Shown: positions 38,701 to 49,898, numbered from the stretch's first letter. The stretch is 64,000 bases of DNA from Owenia fusiformis (GCA_903813345.2 CAIIXF020000006.1:36306436-36370435), one strand, 5' to 3'. Notes: generated by a model from the letters alone, not told the origin. Made by a program: numbers and translations.

Positions 38701-41700
38701 AGAAGCCGATGACCAACTACCAAATACCACAAAATGCCATGTTAAAATTCAGGTAATTTTATCTTGCAATATACAAAAGGATAAGTCACATGTCAGAGTA
38801 GAGAAGGCTGAGTCGGTTTGAGACACGATGAAAATAACTGGTTGTGTTCAGTTATGAAAATCCATCATTAAGGAAATTTATACCATTCATGACTTTATGT
38901 CAGGGGAATTAGTCCTGTATTTTTTTTTTTTTATTTCAAAGGTTTTTCAATGAGTTCCTAATGACGAATGAACGACATGTAGCGAGAGAGATTCGGGATG
39001 AGTACGTCGACACAATGTCCAAGATTTATTACTCATATTTCAAGTCTTATACTAGTCGACTTATGAAGCTACAAGTAAGTGAGGGTCTCTAATTAAAGAG
39101 ATTCTAAGGCAATAGTAAAATTAGTAAGGCAATTGACTTTAGCCAAAAATACCTGTGGAATTAAGTATGCACATTAGCAAAATCCCAAATTTTAGTATTT
39201 GGACCTTTCTGAAAGTGTTCAATAGACTTTTTTGTCAATGTATGTGAATTTAAATTCTCTTTATTCCACTCAACATTTAAAAAACTGAGCTAACCTTCAG
39301 TAATTTTAAAATGGATTATTTTCATTGCGTATTGGTAGTTTTGATAGATGTTGTGGTATGGATGCAGTACAGTATAGTCAGGAAGGCAATTTGCCCCCCA
39401 ACCCCTAACTTTGCTTTTGAATTTAAAAAATTGATTCCTTTAATTTTGCCTATTCAGTTTGAAGAGCTAGCAGACAAAGATGACCTCATGGGCGTTGAAG
39501 ACACCGCCAAACGAGGATTCTTCTCCTCTAAACCCTCGCTAAAGAACCGCTCCACTATATTCACCCTGGGTCAGAGGGGCGTTGTCCTGGCAGCTGATCT
39601 AGAGGCCCCTATCATCGTACCCCATGCAGCACAGAAGAATGAGGCAAAGGTACTGTAAAGCTTAAGAGGAGGGAAAACCCCATGATTCAATTGATGACAT
39701 AAGATTTCCTCCTTCGAGCACCTCCTTTCCCGGAAGTACTTACCCTCCATCTTGGTTTTCAAAGTTTTCAAATTGACCTAGTTTTAAACCAATCAACGAT
39801 CGACTCGCTAAACCAATCAGCTTAAAACAGATTTACATTATAAGCGTATGTCATCTTTGAACCCTGGGGTTTCTCCCCCTCTTGTAAAGCTTGTATATTC
39901 AAGTTGAAACATCTCTCTAATTCAAACACATTTCAATGTTAACATATCTTAATCCAAATTTTGCTATTTCCCATTGGCTTACATATTAAGAGAACTTGAA
40001 AAGTGAACATCTACTAATCCAAACATTTTTAGTCAGTCCTTTTTTTATAAAATCAAACTTTATTAATAAACTTATTTTACAATGCATGCATACAATTAGA
40101 TGAAATACAATTATAAATATTTCAAGTTACATAGTTACATCTTTCTTATCATTATTTCAGTATCAAATATAGCTTTTAAATTACCAGCTGTATTGACCCT
40201 TTTTTAAAATCATATATAGCTTTTGAAATTACCAATGTTTTAAGTAAATCTTCCTTTTTAACAATTGCATTTCCAATTTTTTGATCATATGTAACATTTA
40301 CATCATTCCAAATTGATTTAATTTTCAGCCAGTCCTAGTGGCAATCAAAGTAGAAAGGTGTTGATATGTTTTTTTAAATGTATGGTTGAAAACAGCTTTA
40401 ATAAGCAAGTTCTGAGAAGGGCTCAGTATTCAAGAGGCCCTATTTTTTCACTAAGTTGTCTACATCATATGAGGATGATGTACATAAAGCTCTCAGAAAG
40501 TTTTAAAACATATCAAAGTTCACAAACCTATTACAGTTATGTTTTCATTATTTAAGAAATATAGACCGAATAGCAGGGGTAATATTGTCGAATACATCCC
40601 GCAGGGCTAGGCACAAACGTTTTCTGTACCCTGAACGACCGAAGGGAGTAAGGGGTTCGAAAGCTTTTGTGCCTAGCCCTAAGGGGTGTATTCGACGGGA
40701 TTACCCCTGCTCTGAGGTCTATATTACGATTCGAACATGAAAACTCACCCAAAATGTTTCGAATATTCATTATGGTCCGCCATTACTACGTTCCGCCGTT
40801 ATGACGTCACACATTACAAGTATTACCAGGGGCAATGTTTGCGAATATACCCCGAGTGAAATGGTGACTTTGTTTACAGTTTATAGAAGGCCTGAATACA
40901 GTCATGTTCGAATTTATTTTATAACCCTATGATTGACAAACAGGTCAAAAACTTCGGAATTGTCATATTTGCAGAAAATGTAGTGTATATTTACACAAGG
41001 CAAATTTATCCAATATTCTGAGTTGCAGAGTCCGGCTCCTAATCTGTCATTAATTAGTCAGAGTCATATCCATAATTTTTATTATTCTTGTAGCATTTTT
41101 CGGAGAAAGCATATTGTGTTATAAAATATGGACAGAAAATATTCAAAATCAAATACAAATGTTCAGCATCACTTGGCATTTCCTGCTCCTTTATGAAATC
41201 TTTAATATCTAAAATCTGTACCATTGCAGCATTCCTTTGAGAGCCTGTTCCGCAGCCAGCAGTACGCCTTGCTCGACAATTGCTGCAGAGAATTTCTGTT
41301 CCTCGTTGACTTCTTCATGGTGCAACAGTCGTCGGCCCAAGACCTCTTCAATGCCATCATGGGAAAGACACTGTCCATGTTTCTGGTAATTATTATCACC
41401 AAATATTATTAATACGAAATTCCAGTAAAATCTGTGTTTAGTGATCACCGTGAAGCCACAAAAAGTGTTCACTGTAGGTAGGTGTTCCTTACAGAGAGGG
41501 GATTTTATACAGAAATCAATGTTAAATGTGTCCTTAAGTGGTACTCACTAAACACAGGTGTTCACAAGAGAAAGGTGTTCACTTAGACAGGTTTTACTGT
41601 AATGTTGAATTACATATACATGTAGTATCTGTTGTTAAAAGTCATTCGCTATAGCAACCAACTGTATGCTAGCAAAGGGCAAAACTTTGATATAATAGCT

Positions 41701-44700
41701 TGATTTTATCAGTTTTCAGCACTTGTTGCCTCTATTCTACTTGTACTTGTTCTGCAAAATGCATACCTTAACAGTCGCATAAGAAGTTTTCCAACCTCAC
41801 AAAGTGAGATAAAACTAACCCCAATATAGAGACCCAAAGCGCCACCTATATCGCATAAAAGTTGCGCTCCTTCGTACTCAACTTTTTGTTTCGTAACTTC
41901 CGTACTCAGATCACCGAAAGATATACTCAAGGATACCATGTTTTTTCGGATGGTGTCAGCGTGCGTTCGATTGGTTATTTGATAATGGTTTCTCTCAATC
42001 TCGGAAAAGTTAATATACTTTTGTATCATCTGCTGTCCCCGGGTATTTCTCTCGGGTGATTGTAGTATCATTTTTAAGATAAAACCCTGTATCACCTCAT
42101 CCGGCCAGTATGCTTGAGAAATACTTTTCGAGTAGGATATTTCCTTGCACGCTGGCAGACATTCTTCGCAGTTCAGTGGGGTTTCCATCTTTTCATTCAC
42201 TGTTTTGGTTAAACAACCTAAATGTGTAAAGTCTTTTGATAAAATATCCATGTTTCCACGAGAGGTTGATAAATTCATGAAATAAACCATTTCTTTGTAA
42301 ATGTTTTCGCTATCTAGTTTTGTGCATATCTTAAGTGTGTTATTTGGAGGTATGGGGTGCCAGCTCGATACGCAACCACAAGTTTTCATTAAGTTCTTTT
42401 GAAAACATTGCGCTTGACAGCCTGCTTGGGTGTAGGCATATTTGGTTCCTTCCAGTAGCTTTCGGTTGGTACATTCACTATAGGGCAGTCCCAGTCTTTC
42501 TATCTTGTGTTGCTTTAAAGTGATAGTTGAAGCGTATCCCGGTGGAATGTCAAAACCAGTAGCTTTCGGGAAAGTTATAGTGTCTTTTGGGTGTACTGTT
42601 ACGCGAAGGCCGATGTTGCCACTTGTAATGACATCTTCGTTAAAGTACGAACCATATGGTAAAATCTCTGGGATAAAGGCATCAAGAAATATCTTAAGGT
42701 GGAGACCAGCATCCGTAGTGCTTGCCTTAATCCGTGTGTCAATATCCATGTTGACATCTTTGCCATTGAAAGTATAACAGTGGTTCAATTCAGGATGTAG
42801 AAATTGACCGAAGTGACTAGTATTACAATCTCTACCTGCAAAACGGCATTTGATTATTAAACCATCTAGATCATGGCCAACGTCAAGTCTGTCCTCTGTC
42901 AACATATTGTCTAGTGCTATTGACCCAGTAATAAATAAGTCCTCAAATTGTGAGAAGTTTTCATGGCTATGGTCCTTTAACAGTTGGTAGTTTATAGGGA
43001 TTGCACTCCATATATTCACACTTGTTTCTCCACTAAAGTTGTAGCTTATGTATTTCATCCTTGAAAACCCTAATGTAGGACATATTGTGACAGACGGCAT
43101 CTCAATGACTACGTTGTCAACTTGGATAGTATCTTTGTACTGGAACTTAAAAAAAGAGTTCAGTTGAAAGCCAATATTTACGACAGCAGCTCCCGTACAT
43201 GTTAACAATATGCAAACGGAAATAAGCTTTCCGACTGTCGTTTTTGAGTTAGCAATCAGTCCAGGCCCATGCGGTGTTGCATTCTCAGAAAATTCACGCA
43301 GAATCTCCTTAGGGTTAAATTGTTTTTCTGTCTTTGCCATGTTAGAAGCGTGACACTGGAAGCAGCCCACTTTTTGTGTATCTCTTATTTTGATCAGTTC
43401 ATGTAAATAGTTCTATAATTCAGCTCAACATTTCATTTCATTAAACCCAGAACATTAAGTTCATTTCCGACTAGTCTTTGTGCTTGTTAATGCTTTTGCC
43501 GCAATATTATCATTTCTTCTTACTGGTTTAATTTTTGTTTGACATTGGGCGAATTTAAGGGCTTAATCTGAAACAAAAATTTAATATCCTTCCACAAATC
43601 TGTCTGAATGACTTATGAAACGTGCATTCAATCAGTGATTTGGTGTTGTGCAGTAGTCATTACTTACTTATACATTTAGACTATTATAGGCTTTCAGACC
43701 CTATTATTGAGATTCAAGGAGCTATTAGCCATTTTAAGTGATAAGTGGGCTGCTATGGTGTTTACTCAATCTTAATTTGTCAATAATTTAGATTGTTATG
43801 GAGCTTTATAACATTTGGTCAATTTTTCTTAATTGCAAATGGCATAAGTACATCTACCCATATATTTGCTGTAAATGGGTTTATTAGCCTCTTCCAATTT
43901 ATTAATGTAGATGTATTATGTCTATTGTATTTCTAATATATGTAAGAGAGCAGAAAATCAATTTTTATTGATGTTACAAAATCACATTAATTCTGTCATT
44001 AACATAACTAATTGCAAAGATTGATATTTTCATGTTTGCTCTCAACAGCAATATAATACAACTCAATATTAAATTTGTTGTGAAATTGCATTTATTCTGT
44101 AATTTATGTAATTTATTGCTGAAATTGAGCTAATGGAACTCAAGAACTCGTAAAATTCCCAATGGTTTACCAAAAATGCACAATATTTTAAAGGTTGTGT
44201 TTGTAGTTTCATTTAAAGATCCTGTATTAAGTTTGAAAATATAGTTGAATCATGAAAATATGAATTTTTCTTAACTTTTAACAATTTGAGACCTTTTTTT
44301 TATTTTATTTTAATTTAATGTATTTTACTCTTGTTATATGTAAAGAATTGTTTGGATGTACCACTTAAATTCATTATGTAATTAAATAAATATATGAAGT
44401 CCAGGACCCGAAAGGATAACCATAAAATGATGTGACTCTACTAATATTTGCAGAAGCACATGGACACCTATACTAATGATTGCTTCGACAGTATCGCCAT
44501 TTTCCTTTGTATCCACATCATCTTCCGCTTCCAAGTGATTATGCATAAACGCAATGTACCAGCATTGGACAAGTAAGTCATTGGCATTCTCCTGTGTATA
44601 TCCATATCATAGATACTGAACATTGGTTGAGATGTTGTGGTCTTGTTGCCATAGATACTAAATAAGTGTATATTCTTGCTTAGATACTTGGAGACATTGC

Positions 44701-47700
44701 CTGAAATGCTGTGGCCTTGTTGCCATAGATACTTAATATTGTTTATTCATTGCCTAGATACTGGGAAACATTGCTGGAGATGCTGTGGCCAAGACTTGAG
44801 ATGATACTCGAGATGAATATACAAAGCATCAGAGAATGCGAACCTTCTAAACTTGGACACATAGATGTTAGGCCTCACTATGTAAGTTCAGTTTTGCGTC
44901 ATACCAAAATGACCTATAAACAATTTGGAAACTAACACCATTCCCAACAAGTATATAGGTTATTAACTAAGAATATATAGCATATCAATAACTTGAAAAC
45001 GAACACCATTCCCAAAGAATAGCCTATTAAACAGTTTGAAATCAAAACCATTCCCAAAATAGCCTATTAACAGTTTGGAAACAAACACCATTCCCAAAGA
45101 ATAGCCTATTAAACAGTTTGGAATCAAAACCATTCCCAAAATAGACTATTAACAGTTTGGAACAAACACCATTCCCAAAGAATAGCTGATTCATTTTGAA
45201 GCTAATTTGATCTGAGTATGTTACCTGAGCTACATTGCATAAAAAGTTTTTAAAGCTGAACCTATAGATCTCTTCTCTGTTTCCATGGTTACAACATGTT
45301 TACTAAAAGTTAAGAATTTTCTGATCATGTATCACTGATTCAACATGAATTTCAGTTTCATCGATGAAGATATATTTCTCAAGAAAAAAACTACTTTTTT
45401 CCAGATTACACGTCGCTATGCAGAGTTCTCCGGGGCCATTGTTAGTATCAATGAGAATTTTCCAAATGACCGTGTTAATAAATTACTCGCCAAACTGCAG
45501 ACTGAAGTGGACAATTTTGTGCTGAGAATGGCTGCAGAATTCCCACTAAGAAAAGAACAGCTGATTTTCTTAATTAATAACTATGACATGATGCTTGGTG
45601 TCATAATGGTGAGAATTCATTTTGTTTTTATTAATAACTATGACATGATGCTTAGTGTCATAATGGTGAGAATTTATCTTGTTTTTATTAATAACTATGA
45701 CATGATGCTTAGTGTCATAATGGTGAGAATTTATTTTGTTTTTATTAATAACTATGACATGATTCTTAGTGTCATAATGGTGAGAATTTATTTTGTTTTT
45801 ATTAATAACTATGACATGATGCTTGGTGTCATAATGGTGAGAATTTATTTTGTTTTTATTAATAACTATGACATGATGCTTGGTGTCATAATGGTGAGAA
45901 TTTAGTTTGTTTTTATTAATAACTATGACATGATGCTCAGTGACATAATGGTGAGAATTTATTTTGTTTTTTATTAATAACTATGACATGATGCTTAGTG
46001 TCATAATGGTGAGAATTTATTTTGTTTTTATTAAAAACTATGACATGATGCTTAGTGTCATAATGGTGAGAATTCATTTTGTTTTTATTAATAACTATGA
46101 CATGATGCTTGGTGTCATAATGGTGAGAATTTATATTGTTTTAATGTCAAGTGGTGACAGATTGTAACAGTTATTATTATGCACTTTTTAAATGGTGTCA
46201 TTTTGTCATGTTAATCTCTTGTTTGTATGTCACCAACATATATAGTCTCCAACTTTTTTGTGGATGATGTTTAGCATTAGGCAGTCTGTGTTCAACAGTC
46301 TGTAACAAATGGCAGGTGGTGAAATTTTGTGTGTTAATGCCTTGTTGATTCTATTATCAATGCAACAACGAGAGAAATCTGAATTGCATGGTGTCTGTAT
46401 TCCAGGAAAGGACCAATGAGGACTCGGCAGAATCAGAGAGTTTCAAACAACTATTGGCTGCCAGGACGCAGGAGTTTATAGAGGAGATACTAGCGCCACA
46501 TTTTGGTGGGATGATGATGTTTGTGAAAGAGGTTGAGGCCGCGGTGGAGAAAGGGAATATGGACTCACTCAAGAACCAGAATCAAGAAAGTATGAGTAAC
46601 TTTACCGTTTGATATTTATAGAGCTGCAGAACTTATTGTTTTATAGAACAAAGTTTGAGAAGGAATATAGAGAAAATGTTCGTTGATTTGTGTGTAGGTA
46701 ATTAACTCAAATGCATATTGACATGGAAAGTTGATTATCATAAAAATAGACGTCAGTATATAGACTACCATCATTATGTCACTACCGGTGTGAAAGAAAT
46801 TATGGTCCCCTGGGGATTATGGTCCCCTTTCCAAACGGCCCTTATTGGCCCTGATTGTGTATAAGATAATTAAGGGAAAGGGTTGTATTTAGGTCACCAT
46901 ATAAATCAATGGAGAGTAGGACCATAATTTGATAGGACCTCCTACCCTTTTACACCTGCACCAGAAGTGGTGACAAATTGTTATAGTCTCCAACTTTTTT
47001 GTGGCTTGTATTTGGCGGTTGGTGTTGGGTGCTCAGTGAACGGTAGTTGACATGTAATAAATGTCAGCTGCTGACATTTTCTCATAATGCCTTGTTGTGT
47101 GACGTTTTCCCATAATGCCTTGCTGTGTGACGTTTTCCCATAATGCCTTGTTGTGTGACATTTTCCCATAATGCCTTGTTGTGTGACATTTTCCCACAAT
47201 GCCTTGTTGTGTGATGTTTCCCATAATGCCTTGCTGTGTGACGTTTTCCCATAATGCCTTGTTGTGTGACATTTTCCCATAATGCCTTGTTGACTGTTGT
47301 GTATTTGTAGGGAGAGTCCAGCAGTTGGTAAGAGGGTTTAACAATGATTGGAAGAAAGCTATTGACCTCATCAACCAAGATGTCATGAGATCTTTCACCA
47401 ACTTCAAAAATGGAACACAAATACTCCAGGTTACTATGGTTACATACATAAATATAGCTACTTACCTGGGGGCCATTAACAGAAGCTTCATAAAGTTAAG
47501 AATTCGTAAAACCATGGGTTTTCAACTCTAATTGAAAGCCCATGGTAAAACCCATTGTTCTCTAACTGTGACATCATTATATCCATGGTTACAACAATTG
47601 ATTTACGAATTCGTAACTTAACTAAGTTTCTGTTAATGACGCCCTGTATAACATAATTGAAATACAAGGTGATCCAGAAGTAAAATTAAAAAATTAACCA

Positions 47701-48601
47701 ATCAAAGAATTGAGGCTCAAATTATTTTTGCTAAATAAATGAAGACAACAGGTAAAATTAATGGAAACCATAAATTTAACATGGAAAAGTTGAAAAGTCC
47801 CTAAAAACAACAGACGATTTGGTGAAAACAATTAGTCAAAATCGCCTGTCGCCTGCTGCCAATGAAACCCCCGAGGTGTCAACTCAGAAATGCTTGGGGA
47901 ACATCTGTTCCAATTTTCAAGAAGATTTCATGCTGAATGTACATAGCGATCTGATCCAGTTGATTATTAACAGTATATGTTTGTCATAATAATATCATAT
48001 TGAATGTTAATATGTGATAGGTTATCCCGACTGAGATGTTGTTGAGTGGTTTAAATATTTGATTGATACTCCCTCGTGGTCACTTTAGCCCAAGACTTCT
48101 GTATCTGAATGATTTACTTGTAATTGAGGTTGATCTTACCCAGTTGATCATTTGTTTAATTGATATTTGACAAATTGCCAACTGTTGTAATAATTGTTTA
48201 ATACACTCTTCAATCCCTTCAAGCCAATACTTTACTCTATATGGATGATTTATCTGTAGTTTTGTATATATTCAAGGGTGCCATGACCCAGTTGACAATA
48301 TGTATATTTGCCATATGACAGGATGCCCTGAGTAACTGTTGTTGGGTGGTTTAGTAATATTTGATTGATAATCCTTCGTGGTCCCTTCAACCCAAGACCA
48401 TTCTGCACGTGGATGATTTATCTGTTTCATTAAAACTTAGTATGTATATTCCAGGGAGCCCTGACCCAGTTGATCCAGTACTTCCACAGGTTCTCGAAGG
48501 TCCTCTCTCAAGGCCCATTTAGAAACCTGCCAATCAGGAATGAGCTCATTAACATACATCATGTTATGGTTGAAGTGAAGAAGCATAAACCAACATTCTA
48601 A
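32768..48601 (+). CDS. VPS52: Vacuolar protein sorting-associated protein 52 (GARP/EARP subunit)
   Basis: Seventeen coding exons: 32768-32794, 33590-33665, 34164-34216, 34749-34824, 35554-35621, 36017-36192, 37571-37721, 38652-38752, 38942-39074, 39458-39649, 41230-41385, 44454-44572, 44758-44881, 45405-45608, 46406-46589, 47311-47429 and 48455-48601. All are GT-AG and the phases close exactly: 2106 bases, 701 residues (human 723). The product is collinear with human VPS52 throughout: LEDEIVKEALKTGVDLR, NRQAVRG, KKPMTNYQIPQ, EKDDLMGVEDTAK-like, RSQQYALLDNCCRE, RRYAEFSGAIVSIN, INNYDMMLGV, QDVMRSFTNF and the end VKKHKP. VPS52 is the shared coiled-coil subunit of the GARP (with VPS51, 53, 54) and EARP (VPS50) tethers for endosome-to-Golgi and recycling traffic. 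Intron 11 contains a DEG/ENaC gene on the opposite strand. Tandem arrays touch several exon borders. An untranslated first exon nearer RPS18 is possible. Confidence 0.97.
33088..33534. mobile_element. Foldback element in VPS52 intron 1
   Basis: TGGTGATCCACTCGATTA at the left end and its inverse at 33517-33534. Inverted arms extend about 150 bp (GGTTACCAAAACGG, AACGTCGAAGGTACGA). The arms also contain an inner palindrome around CTTAAGTTACATAAACGG / GTTTATGTAACTTAAG. It ends 55 bases before exon 2. Confidence 0.85.
33720..33905. mobile_element. MITE with CAGGGTGATCA ends, TA duplication
   Basis: 186 bp in VPS52 intron 2. TA flanks both ends; inverted arms run from CAGGGTGATCATATAGTAAG to the inverse, and include GATCAAAAGTGCT. 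Confidence 0.82.
34423..34742. repeat. Minisatellite (ATTGCCACATTGT unit) abutting the VPS52 exon 4 acceptor
   Basis: Irregular units of about 20-24 bp sharing ATTGCCACATTGTA fill the end of intron 3 and stop six bases before exon 4 at 34749, so the polypyrimidine and branch region of this acceptor is repeat-derived. Confidence 0.85.
35319..35524. mobile_element. MITE of the CAGGCCCGTAGCC family, copy 3, TSD GTACT
   Basis: Perfect 5-bp duplication GTACT (35314-35318, 35525-35529). The element ends 29 bases before VPS52 exon 5, leaving very little native sequence for a branch point. Confidence 0.9.
37440..37495 (+). repeat. Dispersed 110-bp repeat, third copy (partial)
   Basis: Contains ATCTGTAACAAATGGCAGGT and ACATTTTGCC; lies in VPS52 intron 6. 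Confidence 0.55.
37983..38191. mobile_element. MITE of the CAGGCCCGTAGCC family, copy 4, TSD TCTGA
   Basis: 5-bp duplication TCTGA at 37978-37982 and 38192-38196; very similar to copy 3, both with a run of ten or so C near the right end. In VPS52 intron 7. Confidence 0.9.
38391..38597. repeat. AT-rich minisatellite in VPS52 intron 7
   Basis: TTGATCAATTTATTGTATAT recurs six or seven times with a spacing of about 30-45 bp. Confidence 0.88.
40558..40725. mobile_element. Hairpin MITE (AATATAGACC ends)
   Basis: 168 bp in VPS52 intron 10. Arms carry AGCAGGGGTAAT, GTCGAATACA and GGGCTAGGCACAAA and their inverses. A partial relative follows at about 40825-40855. Confidence 0.82.
41709..43340 (-). 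CDS. DEG/ENaC (amiloride-sensitive sodium channel) family protein
   Basis: Intronless gene of 543 residues nested in VPS52 intron 11 on the opposite strand. I start at ATG 43338-43340 (MAKTEKQF); the frame is open ten codons further but with no ATG. The cytosolic N-terminus has the family His-Gly motif (NATPHGPG). TM1 (about residues 37-57) is followed by MPSVTICP. The extracellular loop has the Cys-rich segment AGCQAQCFQKNLMKTCGC and CLPACKEISYSKS. TM2 contains GALGLYIGVSFISLCE, where the selectivity filter usually reads G-A/S-S; here it is G-V-S (507-509). The short C-tail has several Ser/Thr. Expected to be a trimeric, sodium-selective, amiloride-sensitive channel in the plasma membrane, gated by acid, peptide or force depending on the subfamily; the subfamily cannot be told here. 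Lack of introns suggests origin by retroposition or a lineage-specific intronless expansion. Confidence 0.93.
   Translation of the reverse strand: MAKTEKQFNPKEILREFSENATPHGPGLIANSKTTVGKLISVCILLTCTGAAVVNIGFQLNSFFKFQYKDTIQVDNVVIEMPSVTICPTLGFSRMKYISYNFSGETSVNIWSAIPINYQLLKDHSHENFSQFEDLFITGSIALDNMLTEDRLDVGHDLDGLIIKCRFAGRDCNTSHFGQFLHPELNHCYTFNGKDVNMDIDTRIKASTTDAGLHLKIFLDAFIPEILPYGSYFNEDVITSGNIGLRVTVHPKDTITFPKATGFDIPPGYASTITLKQHKIERLGLPYSECTNRKLLEGTKYAYTQAGCQAQCFQKNLMKTCGCVSSWHPIPPNNTLKICTKLDSENIYKEMVYFMNLSTSRGNMDILSKDFTHLGCLTKTVNEKMETPLNCEECLPACKEISYSKSISQAYWPDEVIQGFILKMILQSPERNTRGQQMIQKYINFSEIERNHYQITNRTHADTIRKNMVSLSISFGDLSTEVTKQKVEYEGAQLLCDIGGALGLYIGVSFISLCEVGKLLMRLLRYAFCRTSTSRIEATSAEN
44609..44757 (+). 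repeat. Two decoy copies of the VPS52 exon 13 acceptor and start
   Basis: The acceptor plus the first ~33 bases of exon 13 (real exon at 44758, TAG|ATACTGGGAAACATTG) occur twice in intron 12: TAG|ATACTGAACATTGG at 44613 and TAG|ATACTTGGAGACATTG at 44684. Spacing is 71 and 74 bp. The second decoy still encodes YLETLPEMLWP where the exon encodes YWETLLEMLWP. An array of three units, of which only the last is exon. Confidence 0.85.
44925..45190. repeat. Tandem repeat in VPS52 intron 13
   Basis: ACACCATTCCCAAAGAATAG and TAGCCTATTAAACAGTTTGG alternate over about five units of 40-60 bp. Confidence 0.85.
45567..46138 (+). repeat. 57-bp array made from the VPS52 exon 14 end and its splice donor
   Basis: Ten copies: the first is the last ~40 bases of exon 14 plus its donor; nine more follow in the intron. 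CTATGACATGATGCT occurs at 45581, 45638, 45695, 45752, 45809, 45866, 45923, 45981, 46038 and 46095. Every unit repeats ATAATG|GTGAGAAT, the authentic donor (45608/45609), and 57 is a multiple of three. The frame stays open through five more donors until TAG at 45903-45905. Confidence 0.95.
46235..46345 (+). repeat. Dispersed 110-bp repeat, fourth copy
   Basis: AGTCTCCAACTTTTTTGTGG through CTGTAACAAATGGCAGGTGG to GTTAATGCCTTGTTGATTC; ends about 60 bases before VPS52 exon 15. Confidence 0.7.
46978..47300 (+). repeat. Dispersed repeat copy five with a 28-bp minisatellite at its end
   Basis: Starts as the 110-bp dispersed repeat (TATAGTCTCCAACTTTTTTG). Its last segment, CATAATGCCTTGTTGTGTGA, is then repeated about eight times with a 28-bp period (47084, 47112, 47140 ...). 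The array stops ten bases before VPS52 exon 16. Confidence 0.9.
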
Positions 48602-48619
48602 GACTATAGGGTAATAGGA

Positions 48620-48990
48620 GATATGATGCAGGATTTAGATGAACTGCAGCATGATAGGTGTGATGCAGCACAATAAAGACTTGATGCAGCACTATCTAGA
48701 AGTGCTACAGCACAATTAAGAATTGATGCAGTGCAGTCTAGATGTGCTGCAACACATTAAAGATTTGATGCAGCACTATGTAGAGGTGCTACAGCACTAT
48801 TAAGAATTGATGCAGTGCAGCCTATATGTGCTGCAGCACAATAAAGACTTGATGCAGCACTATCTAGAGGTGCTACGGCACAATTAAGAATTGATGCAGT
48901 GCAGTCTAGATGTGCTGCAGCACAGTTAAGACATGATGCAGCACTATCTAGATGTGCTGCAGCACAAATAACATGCAGCATAGTCTAGAT
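48620..48990 (+). repeat. 42-bp tandem array in the VPS52 3' end, carrying AATAAA
   Basis: GATGCAGCACTATCTAGA and TGCAGCACAATAAAGACTTG alternate. AATAAA hexamers lie at 48672-48677 (71 bases after the stop) and 48840-48845, so the probable VPS52 polyadenylation signals are inside the repeat. Confidence 0.85.
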
Positions 48991-49246
48991 TTGGTGCAGC
49001 ATGTTAAATCATATGATGTATTACAATTTACAACATTTCCAAATAATAACACACACCCTATATTGCCAATTCTTCACTGTGCCAATTTTGGTTCGATAAG
49101 CACCAATAGATTGTTCCGCTAAATCCTGTCAACTTTTGAGGTAATAGAAAAACTATGATATATCGGCTAAATTGATGATGTCATTGGTTCTAGATATAAA
49201 TCTGATCATGCAAAAAGATAATTTTTTTTGTTCAAAAAATACAACC

Positions 49247-49349
49247 TATGACATCATTAAGCTAGCCAACATATGACATCATTAAGCTAGCCAACATATG
49301 ACATCATTAAGCTAGCCAACATATGACATCATTAAGCTAGCCAACATAT
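49247..49349. repeat. 25-bp tandem repeat, four copies
   Basis: TATGACATCATTAAGCTAGC followed by CAACA, at 49247, 49272, 49297 and 49322, nearly perfect. Confidence 0.92.
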
Positions 49350-49737
49350 CAAAGTTTCTCTGATATCAAAATGTGGCAGAATTTATCTGAAAAATATATT
49401 ACATTATAGCCCTTTTAAGAAGTACACTCCCCTCTGTAAATCTAGCAACTGGGAGGCCCCATTGGATAGCCTGTTTATGTTAAAAGGGGACTTCCATTTG
49501 TCACACTTTTGGGGAGGGTGTACAATGAACAGGATCAAGGCACACTATTGAGCAAATCTTATTTATATGTGCAATATCTCTTTTTCCTAAATAATTGATA
49601 TAATACATAAATTGTACTGCAAAAATTCAAACATTGAAGTAGCCTACAGTATGTGGATGTCTGGATTTTGTTATGATCCTTGAACTTGGATATCTCAGAG
49701 TATTGAGATATCTCAGAGTATTGAGATATAATCATTA

Positions 49738-49898
49738 CAGCCCCGTAGCCAGCTCATATCCCCCCACCCCGGCCATAAGTCTTTCAAAATAATGCAGTTC
49801 TTCACCATTCTGAGCACTTCTTAATCGATTGTCAAAAGTGAACCCCCCTGGAATTTTTCAAAAAGTGACCCCCTTGACAAATCCTGGCTATGGGCCTG
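49738..49898. mobile_element. MITE of the CAGGCCCGTAGCC family, copy 5, TSD CATTA
   Basis: CATTA flanks both ends (49733-49737, 49899-49903). Shorter than copies 3 and 4. Confidence 0.88.

Noticed and set aside
43341-43370. Ten extra codons before the DEG/ENaC start
   Set aside because: They begin with GTG; the first ATG at 43340 leaves the N-terminal His-Gly motif and TM1 intact.
45345-45404. Upstream extension of VPS52 exon 14
   Set aside because: The frame is open, but homology and a clean acceptor (TTTTTTCCAG) place the exon start at 45405.
47033-47449. Overlapping - strand frames of 99-138 codons
   Set aside because: Shadows of the 28-bp array on the strand opposite VPS52 exon 16.
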